64,000 bases of DNA. Origin: Duffyella gerundensis. Its GTDB lineage: Bacteria > Pseudomonadota > Gammaproteobacteria > Enterobacterales > Enterobacteriaceae. This document shows, piece after piece, positions 41,701 through 52,420 of this stretch. The notes beneath the pieces were generated by a model. That model was not told where the DNA came from. It was given only the letters and a program-made list of their open reading frames with translations, and made no database searches. A program made the translations under genes and the position numbers. Where the stretch lies: positions 1,556,587 through 1,620,586 of the forward strand of contig NZ_LN907827.1 in the NCBI RefSeq assembly GCF_001517405.1. Direction: 5' to 3'. The stretch's first letter is position 1; every line of letters starts with the position of its first letter.

Positions 41701-43161
41701 CTACTCGTGGTGATGCGCCACTTCCTGGCGTCCAAAGGTGACGACCATGCGCGCGCCGCCGAGTGGGCTGGTTGACGCCACGATTTCGCCGGCATACTGC
41801 TCCAGAATATCGCGCGCCACTGCCAGCCCCAGCCCCTGACCGGGGCGCAGCGTGTCGGCCCGCTGGCCACGCAGGAAAATCAGCTCACGCTTGCTTTGTG
41901 GAATACCGGGGCCGTCATCTTCAACCCGCAGCGTCAGGCTTTCGCCATGTTGCTGAGCGCTGACCTCAACAAACTCAAGGCAATATTTGCAGGCGTTATC
42001 GAGAATGTTGCCCATCACTTCCATAAAATCATTTTGATCGCCGAGGAAGACCGTTTCCGGTGAGATATCCAGGCTGATCGATACGCCTTTACGCTGATAG
42101 ACCTTGTTGAGGGCGGAGCAAAGACTGTCGAGCAACGCTGACGCGGAATGCAGTTCGCGCTGCAGCGGATTGTGATCGGCCTGCATGCTGGCGCGATGCA
42201 GATAGTAGCCAATCTGCTGTGAGATGCGGCTGATCTGCTCCAGCATCACCGGCTCCGCCTGTTCCACGGTAAAGTTTTTACCGCCGCGCAGCGAACGCAG
42301 CGTGCTTTGTAGCACCGCCAACGGCGTTTTCAGGCTGTGAGTCAGATCGGCCAGCGTGGTGCGATAGCGGGTGTAGCGCTGCCGCTCGTTGTCCAGCAGC
42401 AGGTTAAGATTGCGCACCAGGCTAACCAGCTCCTGCGGGGGATGCGGATCGAGCGATTCTCGCTGATTGGTTTCCAGCTCGCGGATCTGACCGGCCAGAT
42501 GACCGATCGGCCGCAGGCTCCAGTGCGCCGCCAGCCAGAGCAGCGGGATTACCAGCAGCAGGTTGAGCGCCAGCACATAGCTGAACCAGGACCAGACCAC
42601 GTCAGAGTGCTGCAACTCCTGCGGAATGGTATCCACCACCACAATGGTCAGCGCGGGCAGATTAGTGGTCGCCTCATAGCGATTGACCGCCACCGAGTGG
42701 GTAAAAGTGTCATCGCCGTCACCGTCGTAGGCGTGCAGTTTTTTCTGTGAAGCCTGATCGTTGGCCAGCGCTTCCTGGCTGGTGCGATTATTGGTATCGA
42801 TTTCATAAAAGTCCGGCTTTTGTAGCCATTCCGGGCGGATCTTTTGCCGAATCTTTGGCACATCGCGCTGCTGCCAGAGCAGCTTGCCGCGCTCATCATA
42901 GATAAACACCAGCGTCGGAAAATTCAGCGTCATGCGTTCCGGCTGGGCGATGGTCAACTTCTGGTTCTGCCACTGCGCCAGCGTATAGAACAGGTTGCTC
43001 TCACCGCGCATCACGCGATAGGTGTTTTTATCGAAGCTCACCACGTAACCGATCACCGCTACCAAACCGTACGAGAGCGACAAAAACAGCACCACGGCGG
43101 CGGTAGCGAGCAGGAAACGGGCGCGCAGGGAAAAAGGGCGCTGGCGGTTAAACAGCTTCAT
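41701..43161 (-). CDS. phoQ: Sensor histidine kinase PhoQ
   Basis: This 486-aa protein has a transmembrane helix at about 17-38, a periplasmic PAS-like sensor (45-190), a second helix (191-211), HAMP, and kinase domains. The phospho-acceptor is His275 in [11 protein letters not shown], and ATP-binding motifs are NACKYC and DDGPGIP. The periplasmic acidic stretch (YDGDGDDT, residues 145-152) corresponds to the Mg2+-bridged patch of E. coli PhoQ, with glycines interspersed. Starts 3 bp after phoP. Senses low Mg2+, acid and cationic peptides. Confidence 0.96.
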   Translation of the reverse strand: MKLFNRQRPFSLRARFLLATAAVVLFLSLSYGLVAVIGYVVSFDKNTYRVMRGESNLFYTLAQWQNQKLTIAQPERMTLNFPTLVFIYDERGKLLWQQRDVPKIRQKIRPEWLQKPDFYEIDTNNRTSQEALANDQASQKKLHAYDGDGDDTFTHSVAVNRYEATTNLPALTIVVVDTIPQELQHSDVVWSWFSYVLALNLLLVIPLLWLAAHWSLRPIGHLAGQIRELETNQRESLDPHPPQELVSLVRNLNLLLDNERQRYTRYRTTLADLTHSLKTPLAVLQSTLRSLRGGKNFTVEQAEPVMLEQISRISQQIGYYLHRASMQADHNPLQRELHSASALLDSLCSALNKVYQRKGVSISLDISPETVFLGDQNDFMEVMGNILDNACKYCLEFVEVSAQQHGESLTLRVEDDGPGIPQSKRELIFLRGQRADTLRPGQGLGLAVARDILEQYAGEIVASTSPLGGARMVVTFGRQEVAHHHE

Positions 43162-43164
43162 TGG

Positions 43165-43833
43165 TCAGAGATCAAAGCGGTAGCCCTGACCGCGCACGGT
43201 AGTGATGACATCACCCTCATGTTCAGCCTGCATCTTCTTGCGCAACCGACCCATTAATACGTCGATAGTGTGGCTTTCGCGGAGTTCGGCGTCGGGGTAA
43301 AGCTGCAGCATCAGCGAATCTTTGCTCACGACTTTGCCAGCATTGCGGATCAGCGTCTCAATAATGGTGTATTCAAAGGCGGTGAGTTTGACCGGCTGCG
43401 CGTTAATCGCCAGTTCACGGCGTGACAGATCAACCTGAAACGGCGGCAGGCTGATAATTTGCGAGGCGTGTCCGCTGTTGCGGCGCATCAACGCTTGCAG
43501 GCGCGCGGCGACCTCTTCGATGTGAAAAGGTTTGGTAACGTAATCATCGGCACCCGCTTCCAGCGCCTCGACTTTCGCCTGCCAGCCTTCACGCGCGGTC
43601 AACACCAGCACCGGCTGCTTAACGCCCTGGCCACGCCAGCGGCGGATCAGCGCCATACCATCTTCGTCAGGCAGGCCGAGATCGACCAGGGCGATATCCG
43701 GCGCATGCTCGCTGAGAAAATAGTCAGCTTCTTTCGCATCTTCTGCGGCGTCCACCTGATGACCCATGTCGCGCAGCTGCACGGCAAGATGATGGCGTAA
43801 TAATGCATTGTCTTCGACAACCAGTACGCGCAT
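43165..43833 (-). CDS. phoP: Response regulator PhoP
   Basis: This 222-aa OmpR-family regulator has a receiver domain with the phospho-acceptor Asp in [13 protein letters not shown] (about residue 51) and a Lys in VTKPFH. A winged-helix DNA-binding domain ends RGQGYRFDL. The start at 43833 gives MRVLVVEDN, as in E. coli (223 aa). An upstream PhoP box indicates autoregulation. Confidence 0.97.
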   Translation of the reverse strand: MRVLVVEDNALLRHHLAVQLRDMGHQVDAAEDAKEADYFLSEHAPDIALVDLGLPDEDGMALIRRWRGQGVKQPVLVLTAREGWQAKVEALEAGADDYVTKPFHIEEVAARLQALMRRNSGHASQIISLPPFQVDLSRRELAINAQPVKLTAFEYTIIETLIRNAGKVVSKDSLMLQLYPDAELRESHTIDVLMGRLRKKMQAEHEGDVITTVRGQGYRFDL

Positions 43834-43866
43834 AGCGTTGTCCTGTATTCCGGAGTGAGGGAGCAA

Positions 43867-43901
43867 AGTATAAAGGCGAGGAGCTAAACAGGATATTAAC
43901 G
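43867..43901 (-). promoter_or_regulatory. PhoP-activated promoter of phoPQ (PhoP box plus -10)
   Basis: Read on the minus strand, CGTTAA-N5-TGTTTA (43885-43901) matches the PhoP direct-repeat box, and TATACT (43867-43872) follows 12 bp later. This is the arrangement of PhoP-activated promoters such as E. coli phoPp1, where the box replaces the -35. Confidence 0.7.
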
Positions 43902-43923
43902 CGAGCCAGGGAGACTGGCTCGC
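43901..43923 (-). terminator. Hairpin after purB
   Basis: A 9-bp stem (GCGAGCCAG / CTGGCTCGC) with a 5-nt loop lies just after the purB stop and abuts the PhoP box. The T tract is poor, so termination may be partial. Confidence 0.5.
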
Positions 43924-43930
43924 AGAAAGA

Positions 43931-45343
<1,413 letters not shown>

Positions 45344-45985
45344 TTACCAGGCCGGACCCAGTTTTTCCAAAATAGCTTTCGCCTCGTTAACGAGACGGGA
45401 ACGCGAAAACATCAGCTGCAGTCGTCCGCCGCCCGCCTGTTGCCAGAGCACGGCGCTGCGAATGCCAGCCAGCAGCGTGGCGCGCACTTTGCTCTGTACC
45501 TGTGAATTTTGCAGGATAGCGGTGGAGCCGGTGACCTGAATGCGCGGGCCAAGCGGGCTAATGACATCAACATAGATGCCCGCCATGGCGCTGAGAATGG
45601 TGTCTGATTCCAGCGGATAGTGCGCCAGTTGTCGGTCGAGCTGGGCAATGCGCTGGGCAAGATCGTTCATTGCCTGCTTGTTGCCGTGCAGCTTGCGCTC
45701 CAGCACCATCAGGCTCAGGGTATAACGGGTGAGTTCAGCGCTGGCGCCCTGACGGCTCGGCGAATTCAATACCGCAATCAGGCTTTCCAGCCCGAGGCGC
45801 AGGTTGGCAGGATCGTTACCGTAGACCGCCAGCGTGGACGACGGATTGAGGTCGAGCAGGCTACGCAGCGAAACCTCCAGCGCGGCGTTGTCCGCCTGAC
45901 CCTGATGCGCCAGCTGTTGAACCAGCTGAGCTGACTGACAGATGCCCGCCAGCGCCAGGGTAATATCAAAATAATTTTTAGCCAC
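45344..45985 (-). CDS. hflD: High-frequency lysogenization protein HflD
   Basis: This 213-aa mostly helical protein matches E. coli HflD in length, from [22 protein letters not shown] to the C-terminal [13 protein letters not shown]. In E. coli it is a peripheral membrane protein that antagonises lambda CII; its host role is unclear. It lies between mnmA and purB. Confidence 0.93.
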   Translation of the reverse strand: MAKNYFDITLALAGICQSAQLVQQLAHQGQADNAALEVSLRSLLDLNPSSTLAVYGNDPANLRLGLESLIAVLNSPSRQGASAELTRYTLSLMVLERKLHGNKQAMNDLAQRIAQLDRQLAHYPLESDTILSAMAGIYVDVISPLGPRIQVTGSTAILQNSQVQSKVRATLLAGIRSAVLWQQAGGGRLQLMFSRSRLVNEAKAILEKLGPAW

Positions 45986-46030
45986 GGTTACTCCTGTTTA
46001 CGCGTTGCCGTTCGCCAGCGTCCGACGTCA

Positions 46031-47140
46031 TTATGATACAAACGGCACGCGCTCTTCGATGATGCCGCCGCCAAGGCAATGCTCATCAAGATAAAACACC
46101 GCTGACTGGCCCGGCGTCACCGCCGCTACCGGCTCATCAAAACGCACTTCAATACGATCGTCAGCCAGCGGCGTGATAGTGCAGGGAATATCAGCCTGAC
46201 GATAACGGGTTTTCACCGTACAGCGCAGTGGGGCGGTCAGCGGCTCACGGTCGACCCAGTGCAGCTGCTGCGCAATCAGGCCCACCGACATCAGGCGCGG
46301 GTGATCGCCACCCTGGGCCACAATCAGGCGATTGCTGGCGACGTCTTTATCGACTACATACCAGGGATCGTCGTTGCTCTCTTTCAGGCCGCCGATGCCC
46401 AGGCCTTTCCGCTGGCCCAGAGTGTGATACATCAGACCCTGATGTTCGCCGACTACCGCGCCATCAACGGTTTCAATGACGCCCGGCTGTGCGGGCAGAT
46501 AGCGCGCGAGGAAATCGCGGAATTTACGTTCGCCGATAAAACAGATGCCGGTTGAATCTTTTTTCTTCGCGGTGACCAGCTCCAGCTCTTCTGCCAGGCG
46601 GCGCACTTCCGGCTTGGCCAGTTCGCCGACCGGGAACAGGCTTTGTGCAATCTGTTCGTGGCTCAGGGTATAGAGGAAATAACTCTGGTCTTTGTTGTCA
46701 TCCAGCCCGCGCAGCAGGCGGCTTTTGCCGTCGACATCCTGACGGCGCACATAGTGGCCGGTGGCGATGAAATCGGCGCCGAGATCTTCAGCGGCAAACT
46801 CGAGGAAAGCTTTGAATTTGATCTCTTTGTTGCACAGGATATCGGGGTTCGGCGTGCGGCCCGCCTTATACTCTTCAAGGAACAGCTCAAACACGTTGTC
46901 CCAGTACTCGGCGGCAAAGTTTATTTTGTGCAGCTTCATCCCAAGCTTGTCGCAGACCGCCTGTGCATCTGCCAGATCGTCCGCCGCGGTGCAATATTCC
47001 TCACCGTCATCTTCCTCCCAGTTCTTCATGAACAGGCCTTCGACCTGGTAACCCTGCTGCTGCAGTAACCAGGCGGAAACGGAAGAATCGACGCCGCCGG
47101 ACATCCCGACGATCACTTTTTTCTGGCTGTTGTCAGACAT
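46031..47140 (-). CDS. mnmA: tRNA-specific 2-thiouridylase MnmA
   Basis: This 369-aa enzyme adds sulfur to U34 of tRNA Lys, Glu and Gln. It has the PP-loop [10 protein letters not shown], the catalytic Cys in [13 protein letters not shown], the second Cys in [12 protein letters not shown], and GHYVRR in between. The ATG at 47140 was preferred to a GTG two codons upstream because it matches the E. coli start. Confidence 0.96.
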   Translation of the reverse strand: MSDNSQKKVIVGMSGGVDSSVSAWLLQQQGYQVEGLFMKNWEEDDGEEYCTAADDLADAQAVCDKLGMKLHKINFAAEYWDNVFELFLEEYKAGRTPNPDILCNKEIKFKAFLEFAAEDLGADFIATGHYVRRQDVDGKSRLLRGLDDNKDQSYFLYTLSHEQIAQSLFPVGELAKPEVRRLAEELELVTAKKKDSTGICFIGERKFRDFLARYLPAQPGVIETVDGAVVGEHQGLMYHTLGQRKGLGIGGLKESNDDPWYVVDKDVASNRLIVAQGGDHPRLMSVGLIAQQLHWVDREPLTAPLRCTVKTRYRQADIPCTITPLADDRIEVRFDEPVAAVTPGQSAVFYLDEHCLGGGIIEERVPFVS

Positions 47141-47188
47141 GGGCACTCACGCTACTCGAAATGAAATAAAAACAGGCGACATATGCTA

Positions 47189-47662
47189 TCACGCACCTGC
47201 GCGTTGCGCACCCTCGCTAAACGGCCACTGGAAGGCGCTAATCAGCGTCAGCGGGTAGCGCACATTTTGCTGCCAGAGCCGCACGCTCTCGGCTACCAGC
47301 GGCGATCGCAGGTTAGGGGCCTGTAACACCGCCGTTGGTGGCAGCCACAGGCAGCGCGTAATGTCGCTGTCCTGTGGCGCGGTGGCGGCCATCTCAGGCA
47401 GATCCAGGCTGAAAAGAAAGCGCACAAAAGGCGTATTGTCGGGGGCGATCCACTGCTGAACGGCGAGGAAATGCTGCGGCGTGGCGGCAATGCCGGTCTC
47501 TTCCCACAGCTCGCGTTCTGCCGCCTGAATCAGCGTTTCATCAGCTTCCAGGTGACCAGCCGGTTGATTCAGCGTCGGCTTGCCGTGCACCCACTCTTCC
47601 ACCACCAGTAGCTGACCTTGCGCCTGCACCAGCGTGGCGACGGTGACATGAGGTTTGAACAT
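47189..47662 (-). CDS. nudJ: Nudix phosphatase NudJ
   Basis: This 157-aa Nudix hydrolase has the box G-x5-E-x7-REx2EExGI, seen from GHLEADETL to RELWEETGI (about residues 37-59). E. coli NudJ hydrolyses HMP-PP, thiamine pyrophosphate and some nucleotides. It lies between rluE and mnmA, as in E. coli. Confidence 0.93.
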   Translation of the reverse strand: MFKPHVTVATLVQAQGQLLVVEEWVHGKPTLNQPAGHLEADETLIQAAERELWEETGIAATPQHFLAVQQWIAPDNTPFVRFLFSLDLPEMAATAPQDSDITRCLWLPPTAVLQAPNLRSPLVAESVRLWQQNVRYPLTLISAFQWPFSEGAQRAGA

Positions 47663-47699
47663 CTCTTCTCCTGATTAGATAACCTGCCGTTATGGCGTA

Positions 47700-48326
47700 T
47701 TACGCCGTGGGGTGATAGTCGCGCCATTCGCCGGGTGCCAAATCCTCCAGCGACATGTCGCCAACCGCATAGCGAATCAGACGCAGCGTCGGAAAGCCAA
47801 TGTGCGCCGTCATGCGCCGAACCTGACGGTTGCGGCCTTCGTGCAGGGTGATTTTCAGCCATTGCGTCGGGATCGATTGCCGCTCACGAATCGGCGGATT
47901 ACGCGGCCAGAGCCAGGCGGGTTCCGCCACCGCTTCGGCACCTGCCGGTAAGGTTGGGCCATCTTTCAGATTAATGCCATCACGCAGGCGTTGCAGCTGA
48001 TGCTCTTCGGGCACGCCTTCGACCTGAACAAAATAGGTTTTATGCGTGCGCTTACCAGGCTGGGTAAGGGCCGCCTGCAGCGCGCCGTCATTGGTCAGCA
48101 CCAGCAGGCCTTCACTGTCGCGGTCGAGCCGACCAGCGGCATAGACGTCGGCGATCGGAATATAATCCTTCAGCGTTTTGCGTCCCGCTTCGTTGGTAAA
48201 TTGCGGCAGCACGTCATAGGGTTTGTTAAAAAGAATGATGCGTTGTGGACCCGTGACCCGACGGGCCGGGGCGCGCTTGTCGCTGAATCGTTTAAGGCGA
48301 TGATGTTTAACAGGAGTTTGTCGCAT
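47700..48326 (-). CDS. rluE: 23S rRNA pseudouridine synthase RluE
   Basis: This 208-aa RsuA-family enzyme makes pseudouridine 2457 of 23S rRNA. The catalytic Asp is in [19 protein letters not shown], and [11 protein letters not shown] is the C-terminal family motif. Like E. coli RluE it lacks an S4 domain. The start is uncertain: the ATG at 48326 was chosen, but one at 48356 is also in frame and neither has a good ribosome-binding site. Confidence 0.93.
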   Translation of the reverse strand: MRQTPVKHHRLKRFSDKRAPARRVTGPQRIILFNKPYDVLPQFTNEAGRKTLKDYIPIADVYAAGRLDRDSEGLLVLTNDGALQAALTQPGKRTHKTYFVQVEGVPEEHQLQRLRDGINLKDGPTLPAGAEAVAEPAWLWPRNPPIRERQSIPTQWLKITLHEGRNRQVRRMTAHIGFPTLRLIRYAVGDMSLEDLAPGEWRDYHPTA

Positions 48327-48405
48327 GGGCTTTGCAGTCTGTGAGAATGGGCGCATTATAACGCGAAATTGCGATGATTGGCGCGACGTGAATATTCAAG
48401 TAGTA

Positions 48406-48434
48406 TTGACGCGCATCTTACAAATCATTAACAA
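48406..48434 (+). promoter_or_regulatory. icd promoter
   Basis: TTGACG (48406-48411) is 17 bp from TAACAA (48429-48434), about 25 bp before the icd start. A palindrome TGAATATTCA (48389-48398) lies immediately upstream and could bind a regulator. Confidence 0.5.
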
Positions 48435-48458
48435 ATAGAGCGCTCGAAGGAGAGGTTA

Positions 48459-49709
48459 ATGGAAAGCAAAGTAGTAATTCCGGCGGAAGGTCAAAAAATC
48501 ACCCTGGATCAGGGCAAGCTGGTCGTGCCAAACAATCCGGTTATTCCTTACATTGAGGGTGACGGTATTGGTGTCGACGTATCCCCTGTGATGCTGAAAG
48601 TGGTTGATGCCGCTGTGAAAAAAGCCTACAACGGCGAGCGTAAAATTTCCTGGATGGAAATCTTTACCGGTGAGAAATCGGTTGAACTGTACGGTCAGGA
48701 TGTCTGGCTGCCGCAGGAAACCCTGGATTTAATTAAAGAATATCGCGTGGCCATCAAAGGCCCGCTGACGACCCCGGTCGGTGGCGGCATCCGCTCCCTG
48801 AACGTGGCGCTGCGTCAGGAACTGGACCTCTACGTTTGTCTGCGTCCGGTGCGCTATTACAAAGGCACGCCAAGCCCGGTTAAACGTCCTGAAGAGACCG
48901 ATATGGTGATCTTCCGTGAGAACTCCGAAGATATCTATGCGGGTATCGAGTGGAAAGCGGGCTCTGCGGAAGCAGACAAAGTGATCAAGTTCCTGCGCGA
49001 AGAGATGGGCGTGAAGAAAATTCGCTTCCCTGAGCAGTGCGGTATCGGCGTGAAGCCGTGTTCAGAAGCGGGCACCAAACGTCTGGTGCGTGCAGCGGTT
49101 GAGTACACCATCACCAACGATCGTGACTCACTGACGCTGGTTCACAAAGGCAACATCATGAAGTTTACCGAAGGTTCTTTCAAAGACTGGGGCTACCAGT
49201 TAGTGAAAGAAGAGTTCGGCGGCGAGCTGATCGATGGCGGCCCATGGATGAAGTTCAAAAACCCAAACACCGGTAAAGAGATCATCGTTAAAGATGTGAT
49301 TGCCGATGCATTCTTACAGCAAATCCTGCTGCGTCCATCTGAGTATGACGTTATCGCCTGTATGAACCTCAACGGCGACTACATCTCTGATGCGCTGGCT
49401 GCACAGGTTGGCGGTATCGGTATCGCACCAGGCGCCAACATCGGTGATGAATGCGCACTGTTTGAAGCGACCCACGGCACGGCGCCAAAATATGCCGGTC
49501 AGGATAAAGTGAACCCAGGTTCCGTGATCCTGTCAGCAGAAATGATGCTGCGTCACATGGAGTGGTTCGAAGCGGCTGACCTGATTGTAAAAGGTGTTGA
49601 AGGCGCTATCGCTAACAAGACCGTGACTTACGATTTCGAACGCCTGATGGAAGGCGCTAAACTGCTGAAATGTTCAGAGTTTGGTGATGCGATCATCGAA
49701 AATATGTAA
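48459..49709 (+). CDS. icd: Isocitrate dehydrogenase [NADP+]
   Basis: This 416-aa TCA-cycle enzyme (the E. coli length) converts isocitrate to 2-oxoglutarate. The AceK-regulated Ser113 is in GGGIRSLNV, and substrate and metal residues are in [12 protein letters not shown] and [28 protein letters not shown] ribosome-binding site precedes the ATG. The 3' end, an integration site for phage e14 in E. coli, is intact here with no prophage. Confidence 0.98.
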   Translation: MESKVVIPAEGQKITLDQGKLVVPNNPVIPYIEGDGIGVDVSPVMLKVVDAAVKKAYNGERKISWMEIFTGEKSVELYGQDVWLPQETLDLIKEYRVAIKGPLTTPVGGGIRSLNVALRQELDLYVCLRPVRYYKGTPSPVKRPEETDMVIFRENSEDIYAGIEWKAGSAEADKVIKFLREEMGVKKIRFPEQCGIGVKPCSEAGTKRLVRAAVEYTITNDRDSLTLVHKGNIMKFTEGSFKDWGYQLVKEEFGGELIDGGPWMKFKNPNTGKEIIVKDVIADAFLQQILLRPSEYDVIACMNLNGDYISDALAAQVGGIGIAPGANIGDECALFEATHGTAPKYAGQDKVNPGSVILSAEMMLRHMEWFEAADLIVKGVEGAIANKTVTYDFERLMEGAKLLKCSEFGDAIIENM

Positions 49710-49730
49710 TCGCGTTCTGTGAGAACAACA

Positions 49731-49759
49731 ACGGGAGCCTGCTGGCTCCCGTTTTTTTT
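49731..49759 (+). terminator. Rho-independent terminator after icd
   Basis: A 9-bp stem (ACGGGAGCC / GGCTCCCGT) with a TGCT loop is followed by a run of T. Confidence 0.9.
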
Positions 49760-49961
49760 GCCGTCGGTGAGGCTTTCACACATCGCATGTTGGCGGCCAC
49801 GATCTGATACATCTTTCTTCCCCGCGCATCCGCAGTCTGATCTATTCTTGAGACCAGCGGCTCATCCGCCACCGTTGTGCTTTGTTATCAGCGCCTGATG
49901 TCTGGCGCCAGAGATTGGCGAGTAATCAGCATACGGGTCGCATTTTTGTTGTGCGACAGCG

Positions 49962-49980
49962 GTAATGGCCTGGCCATTAC
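49962..49980. repeat. Perfect palindrome upstream of small lipoprotein gene
   Basis: GTAATGGCC-T-GGCCATTAC is a 9-bp perfect inverted repeat about 57 bp before the start at 50037. The rest of the 49760-50036 gap contains no recognisable gene. It may be an operator or a transcript hairpin. Confidence 0.5.
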
Positions 49981-50036
49981 GCGATAATCAGGCGAACATC
50001 TTTTTGTGTATTTAACGAATGACTGGCTGGAGAGTT

Positions 50037-50165
50037 ATGAAAAGCGTGCTGCTGTTGGTTTCTTGTTTGCTGCTTGCCGGTTGTGGCATGGGTATCACCT
50101 CCCTGATTCCGTCCAGCGATGTCTGTCCAAGCGGCATCGACAGCGTCACCGGGCAGTGTCGTTAA
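50037..50165 (+). CDS. Small (42-aa) lipoprotein
   Basis: The protein reads MKSVLLLVSCLLLAGCGMG then a short tail ending TGQCR. It has a lysine start, a hydrophobic core and a lipobox LLAGC, so it should be lipidated at Cys16. The mature peptide is only 27 residues, with further Cys at 30 and 41 that could form a disulfide. GGAGAG lies 4 bp before the ATG. Function unknown. Confidence 0.7.
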   Translation: MKSVLLLVSCLLLAGCGMGITSLIPSSDVCPSGIDSVTGQCR

Positions 50166-50206
50166 TATCGACCGGCCTGCGCCGATAGTGAGCGCAGGCC
50201 AGCAGC

Positions 50207-50563
50207 TTAGCGGCAATGCTGAACAATGCTGAGGCGGTCAGCAAGCACCGTTTCTCCCATTTCAAACGTCTTATAGAAGCGCATATCGGTGCCGCTGCCT
50301 TGCGGCGTCAGGTCGACAAACATCGACTCTTCCCATGTATAAACGGTCGTTTTGCCCGGTTTCATTTCCGTATGCGACGTATCATCCTTCGCAATCACCC
50401 TCGACGTTGACCAGCCTGAATAAATACACTGGCTAAGCGCCTCCATGCTTTTGCTGCTGGATCCCTGCCAGCTTGGCTGATTCAGCCGCGCATCCTCGAC
50501 GGAAGAGGTACAGCCCACAACGGCCAGCGGTAAAATAATGGCGAACAGTTTGTTGTAAATCAT
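50207..50563 (-). CDS. Putative lipoprotein, 118 aa
   Basis: A signal sequence with lipobox LAVVGC (Cys18) and a Ser next to the lipidated Cys (CTSS) suggest outer-membrane sorting. The mature domain has two Cys residues (in SQCIYSGW and QHCR at the C-terminus) likely to pair. No family is recognised. It is convergent with the 42-aa lipoprotein gene. Confidence 0.75.
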   Translation of the reverse strand: MIYNKLFAIILPLAVVGCTSSVEDARLNQPSWQGSSSKSMEALSQCIYSGWSTSRVIAKDDTSHTEMKPGKTTVYTWEESMFVDLTPQGSGTDMRFYKTFEMGETVLADRLSIVQHCR

Positions 50564-50797
50564 CTTAACTCCTTCGCGCCTGGCGCGTCAGTGTTGCGGG
50601 AATAGCCAATGATTTGATCGTTGTTCTCTGCATTACGCCTTTATCGGTTTGCTTTGCTCCTTCATCTGTCGCCTGACGGGATACGCACGGCGCTCCTGTT
50701 TTTGACTATAGAGCAGCTGGCCGCTTCATGCTGGCAGGAGAGGAGGGATTTCGCGAGAAGAGGGGCAGGGAAATGCCGTATTTGAGATCGCCATAAA

Positions 50798-50822
50798 AAA
50801 ATCCGGCACGAGGCCGGATTTT
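50798..50822. terminator. Orphan bidirectional terminator
   Basis: AAATCCGGC / GCCGGATTT with a 5-nt loop has A-run and T-run flanks. No gene on either strand ends close to it, so it may end a small RNA or an unannotated short gene. Confidence 0.7.
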
Positions 50823-51370
50823 CAATATAACAGTATGTCGCCTTTAGCCGTCAAATATACAGCATCTGCATTGGGGTGCGAGCCGCTGTCACCATGTGAT
50901 GCTGACCTTGTGAGTAAGCCATGGCTGACGTAAAAAAAGACAGAACGCAAAAAGCGTTAATCAACGTCGAAACTCTTTTTCTTTATAGTCCGGCAACATC
51001 GCCGGGTGCTGTGTCTAATCTTTGCACAGACATAATAACAAGATTAATCCGATTGCAAAAGAGAAATAATCTATTTTATTTCATATTTTCTTTTTTACCG
51101 TCGCACCTTAAAAATGAGGTTAAGCGGCGGCAAGTGCGCGATAAACGGGTATCGCAAAATGAAGATAGACCATGCTGGAAAAGTTGCACGGAAATGACAA
51201 AAATAAATTTCAGCGAGCAGACCCGGAATGGCAACCACGCTGACTGCTTACAATCCAGGCGAAACCTGGCGGAAATAGCCGCAGCTCGTCAGTCAGACGT
51301 CAGTAAATTGTAAGTTTTTGTCAAAATCAGAGTTGTCTGAATGCTGAGGGGCAGGTCATCTGCGCAGGAT

Positions 51371-51436
51371 AGACCCTGTCGGTCAGGGTAAGTCTGAAAC
51401 GGCAGGGACGAGCGTCGCTAACTGACCGCGGTTAGC
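51371..51436 (+). promoter_or_regulatory. Two-hairpin leader upstream of CxxC protein gene
   Basis: Hairpin 1 pairs ACCCTG (51373-51378) with CAGGGT (51384-51389), possibly extended by AGA/TCT. Hairpin 2 pairs GCTAAC (51417-51422) with GTTAGC (51431-51436). They lie 40-105 bp before the ATG at 51477. No known riboswitch class is recognised. Confidence 0.35.
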
Positions 51437-51476
51437 AGCCACACTGGAATTCACCGTTGCTCCGTTGAGGGTAAAC

Positions 51477-51674
51477 ATGCGCTGCACTAACTGTTTTGCG
51501 CCACTGACGCAGGAGGAGAAGTTTTATCTGCAATCCTGCTGTGAACGTTGCGATCGGGACGCCCGGGTGGTGCAGGGCGAAGCGCATCTGCCGATCAAAT
51601 CGCCGCGTTATCTGATACGCTGGATCCAATTCTGCTGTCGGCGCTGCTGGTTTCGCCTGCAGGGCCAGCATTAA
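51477..51674 (+). CDS. Small Cys-rich zinc-ribbon-like protein, 65 aa
   Basis: Three CxxC pairs (residues 3-6, 22-25, 54-57) plus extra Cys at 21 and 53 suggest a zinc or iron-sulfur mini-domain. The ATG at 51477 follows TTGAGGGTAAAC; a TTG 4 codons upstream is less likely. The DUF4186 gene starts 25 bp downstream on the same strand, so they probably form an operon. No family recognised with confidence. Confidence 0.65.
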   Translation: MRCTNCFAPLTQEEKFYLQSCCERCDRDARVVQGEAHLPIKSPRYLIRWIQFCCRRCWFRLQGQH

Positions 51675-51699
51675 TCCTTTCTATAAGACGTCAGGTACT

Positions 51700-52113
51700 A
51701 TGGCTTTTAAAGCACTGTTTCAGCGTCTGGCACAATCACCTTTCCGCCAGCGCTTCCATTTGGGTTATCGGGAATATGTTTACAGCCAAAGCAAAGGCGC
51801 GGCGGCGCTGAACGAACATGCTACAGCGTTTATCGCTGAACGCCTGGCCGCCGCAGAGCCTGCGCACGATGGTAAACAGACGCCAATGCGAGGGCATCCG
51901 GTATTTATTGCCCAACACGCCACCGCCACCTGCTGTCGTGGCTGCATTGAAAAATGGCATGCGCTTCCTCGTCATCAGCCGCTGACCGCGGCGCAACAGG
52001 ATTACCTGGTTAGCGTGATCATGCACTGGCTGCATCACGAGATGCAGCGACCGATCCCGCCTGCACCCACGCCGAAATCTGCCGCGACTTCTGCGCAGCT
52101 GTCGCTGTGGTGA
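51700..52113 (+). CDS. DUF4186 domain protein
   Basis: This 137-aa protein carries the DUF4186 block with HDGKQTPMRGHPVFIAQHATATCCRGC as its most conserved part (residues 56-82), then EKWH and a C-terminal helix. The conserved His/Cys set (HPVFIAQHAT-CCRGC) suggests a metal site. Members are widespread small cytosolic proteins of unknown function, frequently alone. Here one follows a CxxC protein. Confidence 0.82.
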   Translation: MAFKALFQRLAQSPFRQRFHLGYREYVYSQSKGAAALNEHATAFIAERLAAAEPAHDGKQTPMRGHPVFIAQHATATCCRGCIEKWHALPRHQPLTAAQQDYLVSVIMHWLHHEMQRPIPPAPTPKSAATSAQLSLW

Positions 52114-52420
52114 CCGCGGGCAGTTAATGCTTTCCCCCATCCGCTGCCGAAAAAACATGCAATTTCCTGATGTATGATCAGGCAAATTTGCTACTTACGT
52201 CACATTCAGACATCAAGTTTTCCCTGGCTCTGCCGATTTACTCAGCCGCGACGTTCACAAAAAAATGCCGATGCATGCGCTACATCGGTACGTCGCTTGT
52301 TGGCTCTTATTTGCCGACGGGGTGCAAGCAATCGCAAGTCATTACTTCAGCGGCGACGTCAGCCGGAACAGATGGGCCATCACCTCTCCGTGTTGCTGCA
52401 AACTTAAAAGGGAATCTGTC
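52114..52420 (+). other. MCP promoter and long leader region
   Basis: This gene-free stretch has a sigma-28 promoter (52213-52239) and a leader of about 175 nt before the MCP start. An open frame runs through it from 52265 but has no ribosome-binding site or homology. Confidence 0.6.
52213..52239 (+). promoter_or_regulatory. Sigma-28 (FliA) promoter for MCP gene
   Basis: TCAAGTTT, then exactly 11 nt, then GCCGATTT. The consensus is TAAAGTTT-N11-GCCGATAA, so 7 of 8 and 6 of 8 positions match. Confidence 0.75.

Larger units (their letters stand above)
50564..51476. other. Gene-poor AT-rich region
   Basis: About 0.9 kb holds no convincing gene. It contains an orphan terminator (50798-50822) and, at its right end, two hairpins (51371-51436) leading to the CxxC gene. 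The 50921-51313 frame reads as non-coding. Base composition between about 50920 and 51200 is clearly more AT-rich than the flanks. Confidence 0.6.

Noticed and set aside
48459..49759. Phage e14-type insertion at the 3' end of icd
   Set aside because: The icd end and its terminator are intact and no phage genes follow.
50921..51313. A 130-codon open frame on the plus strand
   Set aside because: No good ribosome-binding site, strange composition (AT-rich, mixed basic and hydrophobic runs), no family pattern. Probably chance openness in an AT-rich stretch.
52265..52420. A 52-codon N-terminal extension of the MCP
   Set aside because: Homology and hydrophobic start begin at 52421, and the extension covers promoter and leader DNA.
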